Positions 49,581-60,883 of a stretch of 64,000 nt of DNA are shown here, piece after piece. Under the pieces are notes generated by a model. It was not told the DNA's origin and ran no database searches. It saw only the letters and a program-made list of their open reading frames with translations. The position numbers and the translations under genes were made by a program. The first letter of the stretch is position 1. Each line of letters begins with the position of its first letter. The DNA comes from Hibiscus mutabilis (taxonomy: Eukaryota > Streptophyta > Magnoliopsida > Malvales > Malvaceae): NCBI GenBank assembly GCA_019671005.1, contig CM033728.1, positions 28,719,099-28,783,098 on the forward strand, written 5' to 3'.

Positions 49581-49722
49581 GGGATTCGGAGATAAAATTC
49601 TCCATATTTTCATTCCCATAGGTGAAAATTTCGATTATTTTCTATCTATTTTTATTTGAATCCTCAATTTTTTTTATTCCCAACCCGTTCTACCCTAATT
49701 AAGACTCGGATCATATTTTCTA

Positions 49723-51326
49723 AGGTAAAATACAAAGATGACCGTTTAATTATAGGATTGGTGTCAATTTGACCACTATACTTTCAATTTTAACACGTAA
49801 CTATTTAAGTGGTTCCAATCAACCCACCAACCGTTAAAAAAACAGAGAAGCAGACATGGTTGTTAAATAAACTAGTATAATTACACATTTGGTCCCTATT
49901 ATTTCACAATCTATTAATTTGGTACTAATTTTAATTTAATAAAATAAATTAACTATTCAATTGTCACCACCTTATTGAAGGACTTTAGCTATTTTTATTT
50001 AATCTAATAAATTTATTTTCCTCCTCCAATCAAGTGATGATATGTGTCACCTAATTGGAGAAAGAAAAATAAAAGCAAAGAATTGACCCTAGGTAGATTC
50101 AAACCAAGATATCCTTAGTATGAGTGGCATGCGTTTACCAATAGGCCAAGTAAGGTTTTATGATATGAAATACAAAATATAATATATGTGTTATCTGATT
50201 GTTAATGCATGGAAAAAGAAAGTAAATTTAGTTTTAGGGGACTCAAACATGACACACTTATGATGCATAAAACATCTAACTCAATTAAATAAATCTAATA
50301 ATTAAATTAAATTTAATAATATTTTGTATATATTTTAAATTATAGTTAGTGCATGATTTGAAATCAAAATTTTAAAATTATATTAAATTTATTTATGTTC
50401 GTGAGTTTGGATTCGCTAAATGAATTTAATATAATTTTAAATTTTTAATATAGTTATATATATATAATTCTAAACTAAATTTAATATATTTTTCATTTCT
50501 AGATTTATTTTAATAATTTCACATATATAATCATTGAATTAATTTTTATAACTTAATTAATAATTTCAATATTTATTAAAAATTTAATTAAATTATTCTA
50601 TATATAATTATATTAAAAAAATCAAAGTTTAAAAATTATATTAAATTCATTTAGCGAATCTAAACTCACGAATATAATATAATTTTGAATTATTTTCGTG
50701 AGTTTGAATTTACTAAATGAATTTAATATAATTTTAAATTTTTGATTTCAAATCATGCACTAACTATAATTTAAAATATATACAAAATTTTGTAACTTTA
50801 TTTTAATTATTAGATTTATTTAATTGGTTAGATGTTTTTATATGTCATAAGTGTGTCATGTTTGAGTCCTCTAAAACCACATTTACTTTCTTTTTCAGGC
50901 ATTAATAATCATATGACACATATATTACATTTTGTATTTTGTATCACAAAACCATGCTTGTCCAATTGGCAAATGCATACCATTCCCACCAAGGATACCT
51001 TTGTTTGAATCCCCCTAAGGCCAATTACTTGGCTTTCATTTTTCTTTTTCCAATCAGGTAACACGTGTCACCATCTAATTAAATAATTAATTTATTTTAT
51101 TAAATCAAAATTAGGACCAAACTGATAGATTGTGTAAATAACATGGACCAAATGTGTAATTATACCAATTTTATTTAACCGTCACGTCAGCTTCTCTGTT
51201 TTTTTAACGGTTGGTGGCTTGATTGGAACCACTTAAATAGTTACGTGGTAAAATTACTAAAATTAAAAATATAGTGATCAAATTGACACCAACCCCATAG
51301 TTAAGTGATTATCGATGTAGTTTACC
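49723..51326. mobile_element. Mutator-like non-autonomous element with very long inverted arms
   Basis: The left arm (49723 to about 50445) and right arm (about 50620 to 51326) are reverse complements over most of their length. The ends are AGGTAAA and TTTACC. The arms share segments such as CTATTTAAGTGGTTCCAATC, AACCGTTAAAAAAACAGAGA and TTACACATTTGGTCC. The flanks carry the 10-bp direct duplication ATATTTTCTA (49713-49722 and 51327-51336), in the 8-11 bp range of Mutator-like elements. About 175 bp of AT-rich sequence forms the centre. The right arm has an extra local palindrome (about 50640-50740). No transposase is encoded. Confidence 0.9.
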
Positions 51327-51439
51327 ATATTTTCTACTACATAGAGAATCAGGTCTTATGGTACCCAGTTACGAACTCTATTCACAGAAAATTAAAAAAG
51401 TTTTCTTTTTAATTTAGGCTTAAGGGAAAATAAGTATTC

Positions 51440-52140
51440 AAACTATATATATTTTTTAGATAAGTGCTTAAAGTATTTTTTGGGCTAAATATGTGTTTAA
51501 CGTTTTTAATATTACTTAAATAGGTACCTCGCCGTTACTTTAAAAAAATTCCGTTAGCCAATAAAAATATGACACGTGGCAGTATTAAACATTTTCTGAA
51601 TTTTAATTTTTAAAAAATAAATCAAAATTTTTAAAATATCCTGAAGTTTTCAAATAATTCCAAAATAGTTCCTAAATCCCTAAACCCTCCAAATTCGGCC
51701 ACTCTCACTGGCGTTGGTCTCGTTTCCGGCAACGAAATGAAGCGCCCTCCTCTCGTCGAACGACCCACACACCGTTCATCGCTCGTTATGCCGACGTTCG
51801 TCACGAATTATTTGAATGAACTATTTGACGGTTTTGGCGTTTCGTACGATGTCAGTTAATTTTCGGCGATGAGATAATATGATAAATGATCGTGATGGTC
51901 CAGCGAAATGACAATTGGCGGCGAAATGGCAATTGGCGGCGAAACTAGATCAAATCGAGATTTGAGATGTTAAGGATTTTAAATTTTGAGATATTTTATA
52001 AAATTTGAGATTATTTTATTTTATTTATTTATTTTTAAATATAACACGTGTCTGATAACAGTAAAAATTAACACAATTACAATAAACACCTATTTAAGCC
52101 GAAAACTATTTTATTTTAGACATTTATCTAAAAATATATA
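51440..52140. mobile_element. Small inverted-repeat element just upstream of the malic enzyme exon 1
   Basis: Sequence at about 51440-51505 (TATATATTTTTTAGATAAGT, then GGGCTAAATATGTGTTT) recurs as an imperfect reverse complement at about 52075-52140. An ACACGTGKC-type match sits farther in on both sides. The centre (51700-51960) is GC-richer and contains a doubled motif built on AATTGGCGGCGAAA. The exact ends and target duplication could not be fixed. It is a non-autonomous DNA element or a decayed foldback element. Confidence 0.55.
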
Positions 52141-52479
52141 ACAAAATCAAATGGATGGAAAATCGAGACAGCTCAGTCCTTGCTCCACTTTTCACTCCCA
52201 CAATATCGCTTCATCATCTTGTTCTTCTTCCATTCTCGGTGATCTGTTGTTTCGTACTTGGTGGTTTGCTGGACAAAATCAGGAGCAGCAAAAAGAATAA
52301 TGCCCAACTTTTACAATCAGACGAGAGGAGCCACGTCTCTGATGAGACGCCTCAAACGAAGTCTCATCAGTCCAACTGCTCTCGCTCGCCCTAGATGTTT
52401 CACCACCACCCAGGGTCACCGTCCCACCCTTGTCCACAAGCGCAGCCTTGACATCCTTCACGAGCCTTGGTTCAACAAG

Positions 52480-52628
52480 GTATTACTTATTTTTTCATTT
52501 CCAATACTGCCACCCTGATTTTGGGATTTTCCTCAATATCAATCATTCCTATTATTATCCACCTTTTCTTCTTCGTTTAGCTTCGGTGTTTGTTAATTAC
52601 CTTTTTCTTTTTAATTATTTAATGTTAG
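52480..52628 (+). other. Intron 1 of the malic enzyme pseudogene
   Basis: 149 bp with GT start (GTATTA) and AG end (GTTAG) and a T-rich 3' part. Both splice sites are intact. Confidence 0.85.
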
Positions 52629-52725
52629 GGAACAGCATTTTCCATGACGGAGCGAGATCGCCTAGATCTTCGTGGGCTGCTTCCTCCAAATGTAATGTCT
52701 TCCGAACAGCAAACCGAACGCTTCA

Positions 52726-52838
52726 GTAAGTTTTTTTTTCTTTTAAAATTGATCTGAAAAAAATCTTTTCTTCTATGATAGATGGTAATTTGAATCTTCA
52801 TGGTTTTCATTTTGTCCCTTTTAATGATTAATTACCAG
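52726..52838 (+). other. Intron 2 of the malic enzyme pseudogene
   Basis: 113 bp, GTAAGT start and ACCAG end. It splits a Thr codon (A|CG). Both splice sites are intact. Confidence 0.85.
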
Positions 52839-52957
52839 CGGTTGATTTGAAGAGGCTTGAAGTTCAAGCTAGAGCTGGACCATCTGACCCAAATGCTCTT
52901 GCCAAGTGGCGGATTCTTAATCGTTTGCACGACAGAAATGAGACTATGTACTATAAG

Positions 52958-53635
52958 GTAGAATTCATTTTATCTGCTTTGTTCGGATCTCTGTAATGCT
53001 TTTCGATATGGTTTTTAGTTTCTCCTCTTCCATCTAATGATATTGTCTTTCGTAATAGTTGATTGTAGCACCTATTTGCAGACAACAATGTGTCATGGTT
53101 TGAGTTTAGGGTCTGGTAAACTTCTTTTCTAATGAAAACTGCTTGCCAGTTACCATTTACCACCAGAACGTCCTTTTCATCTACTTGATACTGCTGTTAC
53201 ACATTTTCGGATCTCAAAACAAATTTCATTAACAAGGCTTATGATGAATTACTAGGCTATGCAGCATCCTCGGGAAGAATTCTGTCAAATTTCCATTGTA
53301 TTAATTATTTAGTAGTTTCTCTGTTATGTTTTTCTCTGATTTCACTTTCTTTCCTTTTTATTAAAAAAATCGAACGACTCTATTATCTTGTCCCAATAAT
53401 TGTTTCACTTCCTGTTGCACTTAAGCCATGTCCCATACGATAACATCCATCTTTCCAACAGTCTTGCATGAAATTACCGAAATGTGTCAAGGGAAAGTAT
53501 TGCCATAACATGCTGTTAATGAATTTGCATGTGCATGTAATTTCTTGGACACATCTTATAGAGTATATATTTTCCGTGCGGTGAGCCTGCATCTTCTTGA
53601 TATACCTGAGATGTATTTTTTTTTTACTTTGACGG
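52958..53635 (+). other. Intron 3 of the malic enzyme pseudogene, acceptor lost
   Basis: 678 bp, GT donor at 52958. The acceptor before GTTTTAATTGCC is TTTGACGG rather than the expected TTTGACAG. Open frames read inside this intron on the minus strand have no family match. Confidence 0.8.
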
Positions 53636-53803
53636 GTTTTAATTGCCAACATTGAGGAGTATGCTCCCATTGTTTATAAACCAACTGTCGGTCTTGTTTG
53701 CCAGAACTATAGTGGTCTATTTAGAAGGCCACGAGGAATGTACTTTAGGGCAGAAGATCGTGGAGAAATGATGTCTATGGTTTACAGCTGGCCTGCTGAT
53801 CAG

Positions 53804-54417
53804 GTATGAATTACCTACAATGATGCAGTGAATATTAGAACATATTTCTTAGTTGAATTGATCCCAATTGTGGACCTATATCCTTGATAGCAGCGCAGCC
53901 CAACCTGGCAGTAACATGAAATCATTTTCTATGACTTGCAAACTTTAGTCCTATGCTTTAATGCTACTCTGGCTTGTTATTTTCTCTTCTTCTTTTTTCC
54001 CCTCCTTTTGCACACTACAAATTATCTCTTCGCCTTTTACTTTATAGCACCTGTTTCTTCGTAAGCTAGACTACCAGAAGACTTGGTGGGTGATTTCTCA
54101 AGAATTTAAATGTCCTGCTCTTAAATTTTGGAATTTGAGCTTGTTCTTTGCGTAAATTAGTTTTTGGCACAGTGATTGCCACAGTCAATTACCTACTTCA
54201 GTTTTTAGCAACATGGTTGTTTGCCTTTGTAGAGCAACAAAATCGCGTTGGGTTCTTCTCTCATTTCGGATCTTCTTTAGTTTGTAACTTATATAAATTT
54301 TGATTTTGGTAGCAGAATTTCAGAAATACTTTGGTTTTGTCCAAGATAATATGCTTGAAAATGCGTTAACAGCTTGTCGCATTTTCATTTTATTTATATA
54401 GATTTTGTTGAGTACAT
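53804..54417 (+). other. Intron 4 of the malic enzyme pseudogene, acceptor lost
   Basis: 614 bp, donor GTATGA intact. The acceptor position before GTTGATATGATT reads TACAT instead of TACAG. Confidence 0.8.
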
Positions 54418-54614
54418 GTTGATATGATTGTTGTTACGGATGGAAGCAGAATATTGGGTCTTGGAGACCTTGGAGTTTAGGGAATTGGAATTGCTATAGG
54501 GAAGCTGGATTTGTATGTTGCTGCTCTTGGTATCAATCCTCATAGGGTATATTTTATTATCTTGCATTTTTAATATGCTAGATGTTTATCATTTGTGTTT
54601 ATAAATTCAAAGTG

Positions 54615-54631
54615 TAATTATTATTATTATT
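54615..54631. repeat. Short (ATT)n microsatellite in truncated intron 5
   Basis: Five to six ATT units lie shortly before the LTR boundary at 54641. Confidence 0.85.
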
Positions 54632-54868
54632 GATAAACGTTGTTTCTAACACCCTCGACTCGGATGTCACATTTGGGCCTAAAGCCCAAAGCCAAAATCA
54701 TAAAATTCATAACTTGGTTTAGCCCAAATAAAATGCTTTCCAAAAACATTTAAAGCCCGATTCAAAATAAATATATAAACAATTAAAATGTTACAAAGGA
54801 GCTCCAATTAAATAAAACATTTAAACAATTGATTTAATTAATACAAATTCAAAATAAGAATTGCAGAC

Positions 54869-56342
54869 TGTTGCGCGTAATAAGTGCTCCGCAATTGTGC
54901 AAGTGTACACGTCGCAAGTTATAGTATAAAAGATATCGTCTCCACAGGGATTGATGCCACTTCAAGAATCTAATCTCTTGCACTGTAAAAAGTAAAAGAA
55001 ACACAAGTAGAAGATTGTAGGAGTTTAACTAACAACTAAACTAGAAAGCAATAAAGTAAAAGAATATGTAATTGAATGAGAGAGAATATGCCAGGTTATC
55101 GTGAGTTGAGGTGTGATAGTCGATTGGATCGTCTTGGTAAAAGAGTGCAAGGGCAACTCAGTTGTTGTGGCAACTTGCACAGCGGGGTTGCCTTGGCAAC
55201 TAATCGATGGTTGCCTGGGCGACTAGCTGGGCAACAACTTCAAGGTTCAGCAGAGCGTTCTTCAATGGTTTCTTCTTATCCCTAAGTCGAAACTATAGCT
55301 ACTTGTGCATACCTTGATAATACATCTATGCGTGAATCAAGGGTGAACAACAACCAATCTTGCGCTCCTCTTAGCCGTTGAAATCCTTAACTTATTCCTA
55401 AGCCGGATTAATCTTCACCATCAATAGATTGAATAAAGATCATATTCATTCGTTTCTTGAATCTAACTCTCCCGATATTAGATAAATAGATGAAGTTACG
55501 AGATCATCTCCCAATTCACTTACAAACAAGAATAAGAACCAAGAATGAATAAACCTTGAATAGAAAAGTGCAAACTCTTATTACCTAAACAAAATCCAAT
55601 TGTTTCTCACAACCACAAAACACAATAACCTTAGCCAAATAGATTTAGTTCATAGGTAGGTTCCAAAGAAACACAAGATAAAGAATTCATAGCATAAATC
55701 TAATGGAACAAGGAAGAAAAAGATGAAGAATGGATGGAGCTTTGTCGAAATATCCCTTGCCCTTGATCTTGTCGAAAATTCTCTCCTCCCTCTCCCCTTG
55801 GAGTTGACGGCATGGCCTTCAATTTATAGGGCTAGGTCAAAGTCTTTTTTTGAGGAGGAAGTTAAGTTGGAATTAAATTATCTTTAAAGAATATAATTCT
55901 TTATTATATTTAAATTCCTTCTAGAACTTCTCGTATCTTCTTGGGATTTAATTTCTCTTTGACCTCTTCATGGAAATCAAACTCCTTTGGGATTTAGCTT
56001 TGTTCCACGTCATCTTGGGCTTATCTAGTCATCGGTTTTGACTACCATATCATCTTATTCCTTGTCGAAAATTGCCCTGACAACTAGCTCGGCATCTCCT
56101 TCATGCATTGCCCTGGCAACTAGTTCCAGCCTTGTTTAGGCAAGTGATTCTGCACACACACAAAAGCACACCAAAGCAGCATCTTTTTCCACAAAAATCA
56201 CCAAGTTATGTAATCAAGCTCAACGGTGCAAAGAAACATGAATTAATGCATGAATGACTAATTATGCAACTAATATGAGCCTAAGTCTAACAATAATATG
56301 AGTAAAAAAGGTAATAAAAATAGTACTTTTGATCACTTATCA
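54869..56342 (-). mobile_element. Solo LTR (Athila/Tat-like), second copy, inverted
   Basis: It starts TGTTGCGCG and ends CTTATCA on the plus strand, flanked by the 5-bp duplication CAGAC (54864-54868 and 56343-56347). It is the reverse complement of the element at 20052-21701, sharing for example TGCTCCGCAATTGTGCAAG at one end and AATAGTACTTTT at the other. It is about 175 bp shorter, partly because it lacks the 111-bp duplication. No internal domains are present. Confidence 0.88.
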
Positions 56343-56700
56343 CAGACTCATACACGTAAGGTTCTATGAATACACAACCCACTAAATACAAGTATCATAC
56401 TCTGACAACGCCGCTTGCTGGAATCTCATACAGACAGTTATTCTTGATCCCCACGATTAACCTACGCACAAAAATAACAATTCCGAGCGCTGAGCTTACA
56501 AAGCTCAGTGGTACACATTTTCTCTACTATACTTCATGCTAATCATAAACATAAGCATGCAAGCTAGTACGAGCAATAAGAAGAGATAAATAATATGTGG
56601 CGCTACCGCTAATCACCTAAACACATGCCAACATCATAACAATCATCAATCATGGCACAGAAGGTCCAACAAAGCTCGAGATCTCAACATATCACTAAGG

Positions 56701-56701
56701 C

Positions 56702-56731
<30 letters not shown>
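56701..56731. repeat. (CAA)n microsatellite, about 10 units
   Basis: An uninterrupted CAA run inside the LTR, directly before the minisatellite. Confidence 0.95.
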
Positions 56732-56732
<1 letters not shown>

Positions 56733-56742
56733 CAACTCTAGA

Positions 56743-56982
56743 GTGAGGCAGGGTCACAAAGCATCAGTACATACACTCCGGGTGAGGCCGGGTCACGTAG
56801 CATCGGATCATACACCCTGGGTGAGGCAGGGTCACATAGCATCGAAACATACACCCTTGCTCGGAATCATCCCTCGAGCATCTACTCTCTGGGTGAGGCT
56901 GGGCCACATAGCATCGGAACATACACCCATACTCGGAATGCTCCCTCGACTATCTTTGAGTGAGGCCTGGGTCACATAGCAT
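56743..56982. repeat. Minisatellite, about 39-bp unit with longer variants
   Basis: Five copies of GTGAGGCAGGGTCACATAGC followed by ATCGGAACATACACCC-type sequence. The first three are spaced about 39 bp apart. The last two are separated by extra CTCGGAAT...CCCTCGA sequence, giving a spacing of about 70 bp. It is LTR-internal and non-coding. Confidence 0.88.
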
Positions 56983-59900
56983 CGGTAACTTTCATTCGGT
57001 ATCTCAACCATGGTGTTGCAATACTCTTTCACTGGGTATATGAATCTCATCAACCAAGAAGTTTCAATCTATCAAATGCTTACCTGGCATACAAGCAACG
57101 CGATCCCAAGGATCCCCTATTGTTGCTAATCGTCAACATATTGTTTATTATACATTACCGAGTTGTTAATACATTATGAGAAAGTGTATATTTAATCTCA
57201 TTTATCAAGGTTTAGTTTAATTATTAATATTCATATTACCCTTATCTTAGACTGGTATTTTAGACTATCCAATTCAGTGATATCGGTACTCGAATATGAG
57301 TATCGGTATGATATCCCTGGTTAACGGTACTCACCCGTACTGATATGACCCTAATCGCTTACCAGTACAACCAAAGCTCGTACCACCCAACTCACGGGTT
57401 CGTACAATTCCTTTAAATTACGGTGGTATAACACTTATTAGGTCCCTAAAGCTTATGAAGGGCATTAAAGTATGTTGCTAGCGTATTTAATTAATTATTA
57501 TCACTTACCGGCTTTTTATCCATTTAATCGAATATTTATCAGTATTGTCTCTAACCAATATTCAATCGAACATATTAATTTATTCGGCTAACACGTAAGA
57601 CATCATCATAAATCAATCAGTCAACTAGTCATACAATCAGATAATCATAAGGATATTCAAACAATCTTATATAGTCTCTAAAGCTCATAAAAGACTCGAA
57701 CATTCTCAAGCTTATCAAGTATCTCGATAATCATCAAGTCTCGAACTAACAATATCAACACATGCTTATTACTCATCTCCTAACTTGCAACCACTAACAT
57801 GCAAGGCAATTACACTTATGATGCTTATGAAGCATTTTGGAGTTTGAGGTATACTAACCTTAAGCTGATATCACTAAAATCCTCTTTTGAGCTTCTCGAA
57901 TATTCCACTTGTTTCGATAACCAAACCTGGATAACCCTCATATATCAACAAATACGAAAATATATTATTTTTATACATCTCCTATACTATTCACAAGGTC
58001 AAATGCGTAAAAACAGCTTACCGGGTTCGAATTTGGCAAAAAAAACTGCGCCAATGGATCAGGAACATCGAGAAACCCCTGGGTAGGGTCTCTTGGAAAA
58101 AGACAACGGTCGGTCAACGCCCGGTCAACTCTGGTCAAAGCTTGGCGATCTGGTGCGACGCGGTGCATGATAAGCAATGTGCACCCTAGGAACGAGATCC
58201 AGTGGGAGCGAGTGCGCTGCAGCCTTGGTGCATCCGCAAGTAGGAATCCAGTGCGGTAGGGTGCACTGGAAAGTAGTGTGCACCCGCCCTACCTGCCAGC
58301 CCACGCCCACGCGTAGGCGGTAGTTCTCGGGCCGGTGGTTCCAGCGGTGGTCTCCGTTCACGGCGGTGACAACCGAAACATGCTGAACTAGCTCCTCTTG
58401 AAACTTCTTCTTTCTCACTCCGGCGAATGACAGCTCGGATGGTGACGTGGCGACCACCGTTAAACTTGTCTCGGCGAGACCTTTCCAATGATGCCAGCGG
58501 TGTCCTGCACGGTGTAATACCCCAAAATTTTCTATGTTGATTAAGAGTCATATAGTACTAAGATAAGGGCTTAAAGCTAACTTAGTGACTAAAATGACAA
58601 CAAGTCAAAAGTTGGTGTCTAGAGTCTAAAGATGGAAAAAAATATAGGCACCTGATGGATGATTTTATCATTAATAATTTTTATTCCACATATAAGTAAT
58701 ACAGGTTGCAGGAAGATGATCTGTATAGTCAGATTTTCGGTATAAGATTTATGTAGAAATTTATTATCGATCAAACAATCATTGGAATGAGTAGATATTT
58801 GATTCGAATAAAATTACATGGAGAAAAAATTGATATAGATTTCGGAAATAAAAATGTAATATCGAATATCGAATTTTGATCGAACTGCAAAGTTAAGCGT
58901 GCTCATGCTAGAGTAGCACTAGGTGGGTGACCTCCTTAGAAGGTCCCATGTCAGTACTTTGGACTGATAAAAAGGAATCAGTACAAGTTAATATTATTCA
59001 TATGGATTGCCGATTAAGAAATATTAAGAGAAATTGTATCCGATAAAGATTTTGGGTAATTATCAGTATATTTGGACCGAGTCAAAAGTTTAAGTTTGAC
59101 TTCATAAATATAAAATATTTTATTTGATAATATTATTTATTTTTCAGATGTAGAAATAAAGAATTTTTAAAATTTATTTGATAGCCCGATAAAGGGGAAA
59201 TCACAGTAAAAGTATGAATATCGAAAAATTGGATCGAATCGAAATTTCAGAGGTTGTTTCACAAGCCACGAAAAATTCATAAAATATTATTTTATGAATA
59301 AATTATTAATTGGTTGATTGTGATCTAACTAAATTAGTTGGATTTTTACAAAATGACAAAATTAGTGATTTAAGTGACTAGTTTTGGTAATTTGTTCGTA
59401 ATGGCAATTTTGAAAGTACCATGGGTAATATGGTAATTTCCCATGTGGAAGAATTACTCTAGTTTGGTTAGAGTTAAATGAAATTTGGTTGGAATTGAAC
59501 TAGAATGGCAACTTGTAAATTATGATTCAGTTGGAGGTTAATTTTAGAATAAGGACTAAATAAAATAAAATTTTCAATTACATGTGGCATAAATTAATAA
59601 AAGATGAACAAAATGCTCATCTTTTTCAACCCTATTTTCGAAAACCATAGGGAAAGGGAGAGAAAAATACACAAAATTTTCTCCAAGCATTTTGAAGGCT
59701 CCCGAACAAGATTAAAGCTATTGACGAGGCTAAGGATAACAGATCAAAAGAAAGCAAGGAAAAATATCAAAATAGCTTAGTGAGGCTAATATCATGCATG
59801 GCCTAGGTGAGTGCATTTTTACTTATTTATATATATGTGATATGAGTGAGTGCATTTTTTTATTTTATATATATGATATGAGGGAGACTTGCGAAAAATC

Positions 59901-60099
59901 GACCTTTATATTAATGAAAATGTATGTTGATCAAAGTTATGTAAATGAAATGAGATATTAAATGGCATATGTGATTCATTGATATGGCATAATGATTTAT
60001 CTAAGATAAATCGAATTTTAGATTTTGGGTATGAACTGCCCATTATCGAATTATGAATGATAGTATTGATGGATTGGATATTGAATGTGAAAATATTAT

Positions 60100-60883
60100 T
60101 GTTATGCTCAAGTACTAGTGTGAGTCTTTGGTATAATTGGATATCCATAGAGTCTTAGCAGCTGCATTCCAGCACTACGGTGCGTTCCAAACACTTCGGT
60201 GTTGACTTCAGACACTACGGTGTTGTTTAGACACTTCGTTGTCGACTAGCACAAAAGGTGCGATAATGAGCAAAGGGCGTCCTCGAGTACGTACTCATCA
60301 TTAGATGTTACGGCGTTGCAGACACTACGGTGTCGTTATGATAACTCGTATATCATAGGTTCACATGAAATTGTACTTTGGGCTATAATTCATGAAATGC
60401 TTTTATGCAGGTGGATAGGCAGTAAGTCTATCGTATTTCCTACTAATAGAGTAAGAACGATATTATGACTTTGGATATATATACATACAATTATTATTTA
60501 TATTGATGCTTTGAACATGGATGATGATTATAATGTTGATTTTGCCCAATTACTATTGTGAAGTCTTTAGTATAATTGGATATCCATAGAGTCTTAGCAG
60601 CTACGTCTTAGCACTACGGTGTATTCCAGTCACTTCGGTGATGTTTAGACACTTCGGTGTCGACTTAGACGCTACGAAGTTGTTCAGACACTTCGGTGTT
60701 GTTAGCACAAAATGTCCGATTATAAGGAGCAAAGAGCGTCCTCGAGTACGTACTCATCTCAGTCGCTTCGGATATGCAGACGCTACGACGTCGTAGACAC
60801 TACGGTGTCGTGTTGACTTGCATACCATAGCATCACATGATTTTGTACTTTGGGCTATAATACTTGAAATGCAGTTTTGCAAG
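60100..60883. repeat. Internal LTR duplication with CACTACGGTGT/CACTTCGGTGT mini-repeats
   Basis: Two blocks (about 60100-60413 and 60540-60883) share TATAATTGGATATCCATAGA, GTCCTCGAGTACGTACTCAT and TTGTACTTTGGGCTATAA, offset by about 440-470 bp. Each block contains several 11-bp motifs ending in CGGTGT, spaced 15-25 bp apart. Confidence 0.85.

Larger units (their letters stand above)
52300..54546 (+). pseudogene. NAD-ME1: NAD-dependent malic enzyme, mitochondrial (62-kDa/NAD-ME1 type), 5' five exons, defective
   Basis: Intact homologues oxidatively decarboxylate malate to pyruvate with NAD in the mitochondrial matrix. Exons inferred: 52300-52479, 52629-52725, 52839-52957, 53636-53803 and 54418-54546 (231 codons, phases consistent). 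Exon 1 gives a basic, Ser/Arg-rich presequence and then GHRPTLVHKRSLDILHEPWF. Exons 2-3 give TERDRLDLRGLLPPNVM and KWRILNRLHDRNETMYYK. Exon 4 gives IEEYAPIVYKPTVGLVCQNY and RRPRGMYFRAEDRGEMMSMV. Exon 5 gives TDGSRILGLGDLGV, then a stop at 54478-54480, then LDLYVAALGINPHR. The conserved YTPTVG has Thr changed to Lys. The acceptors of exons 4 and 5 read GG (53634-53635) and AT (54416-54417) instead of AG. The rest of the roughly 600-residue enzyme is absent; an LTR starts 95 bp after exon 5. Start choice: ATG at 52300, with 52342 as an alternative. Confidence 0.9.
54641..58512 (-). repeat. Chromovirus LTR, minus orientation, truncated by the next element
   Basis: Its left end (TGTTTCTAACACCCTCGACT) is the reverse complement of a GAGGGTGTTA-type LTR 3' end, like that of LTR-A and LTR-C. 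It sits inside the malic enzyme intron 5. The right side stops at 58512, where another LTR element begins, so its 5' end lies beyond that insertion. It contains a nested solo LTR (54869-56342), a CAA microsatellite, a minisatellite, and a GC-rich final 450 bp. Short open frames on both strands at 58120-58550 show no family resemblance and are probably chance frames in GC-rich LTR sequence. Confidence 0.75.

Noticed and set aside
52155..52394. Alternative 79-codon open frame overlapping malic enzyme exon 1
   Set aside because: It is in another frame, has no family match, and exon 1 in the malic enzyme frame is supported by protein motifs and splice phase.
52300..54546. Treating the malic enzyme locus as a functional gene
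   Set aside because: Two missing AG acceptors, an in-frame stop and loss of the 3' exons within the window argue against function.
58125..58551. Overlapping minus-strand open frames of 110 and 121 codons
   Set aside because: They lie in a GC-rich LTR end, overlap each other in different frames, and cross the boundary into the next LTR element. There is no recognisable domain.
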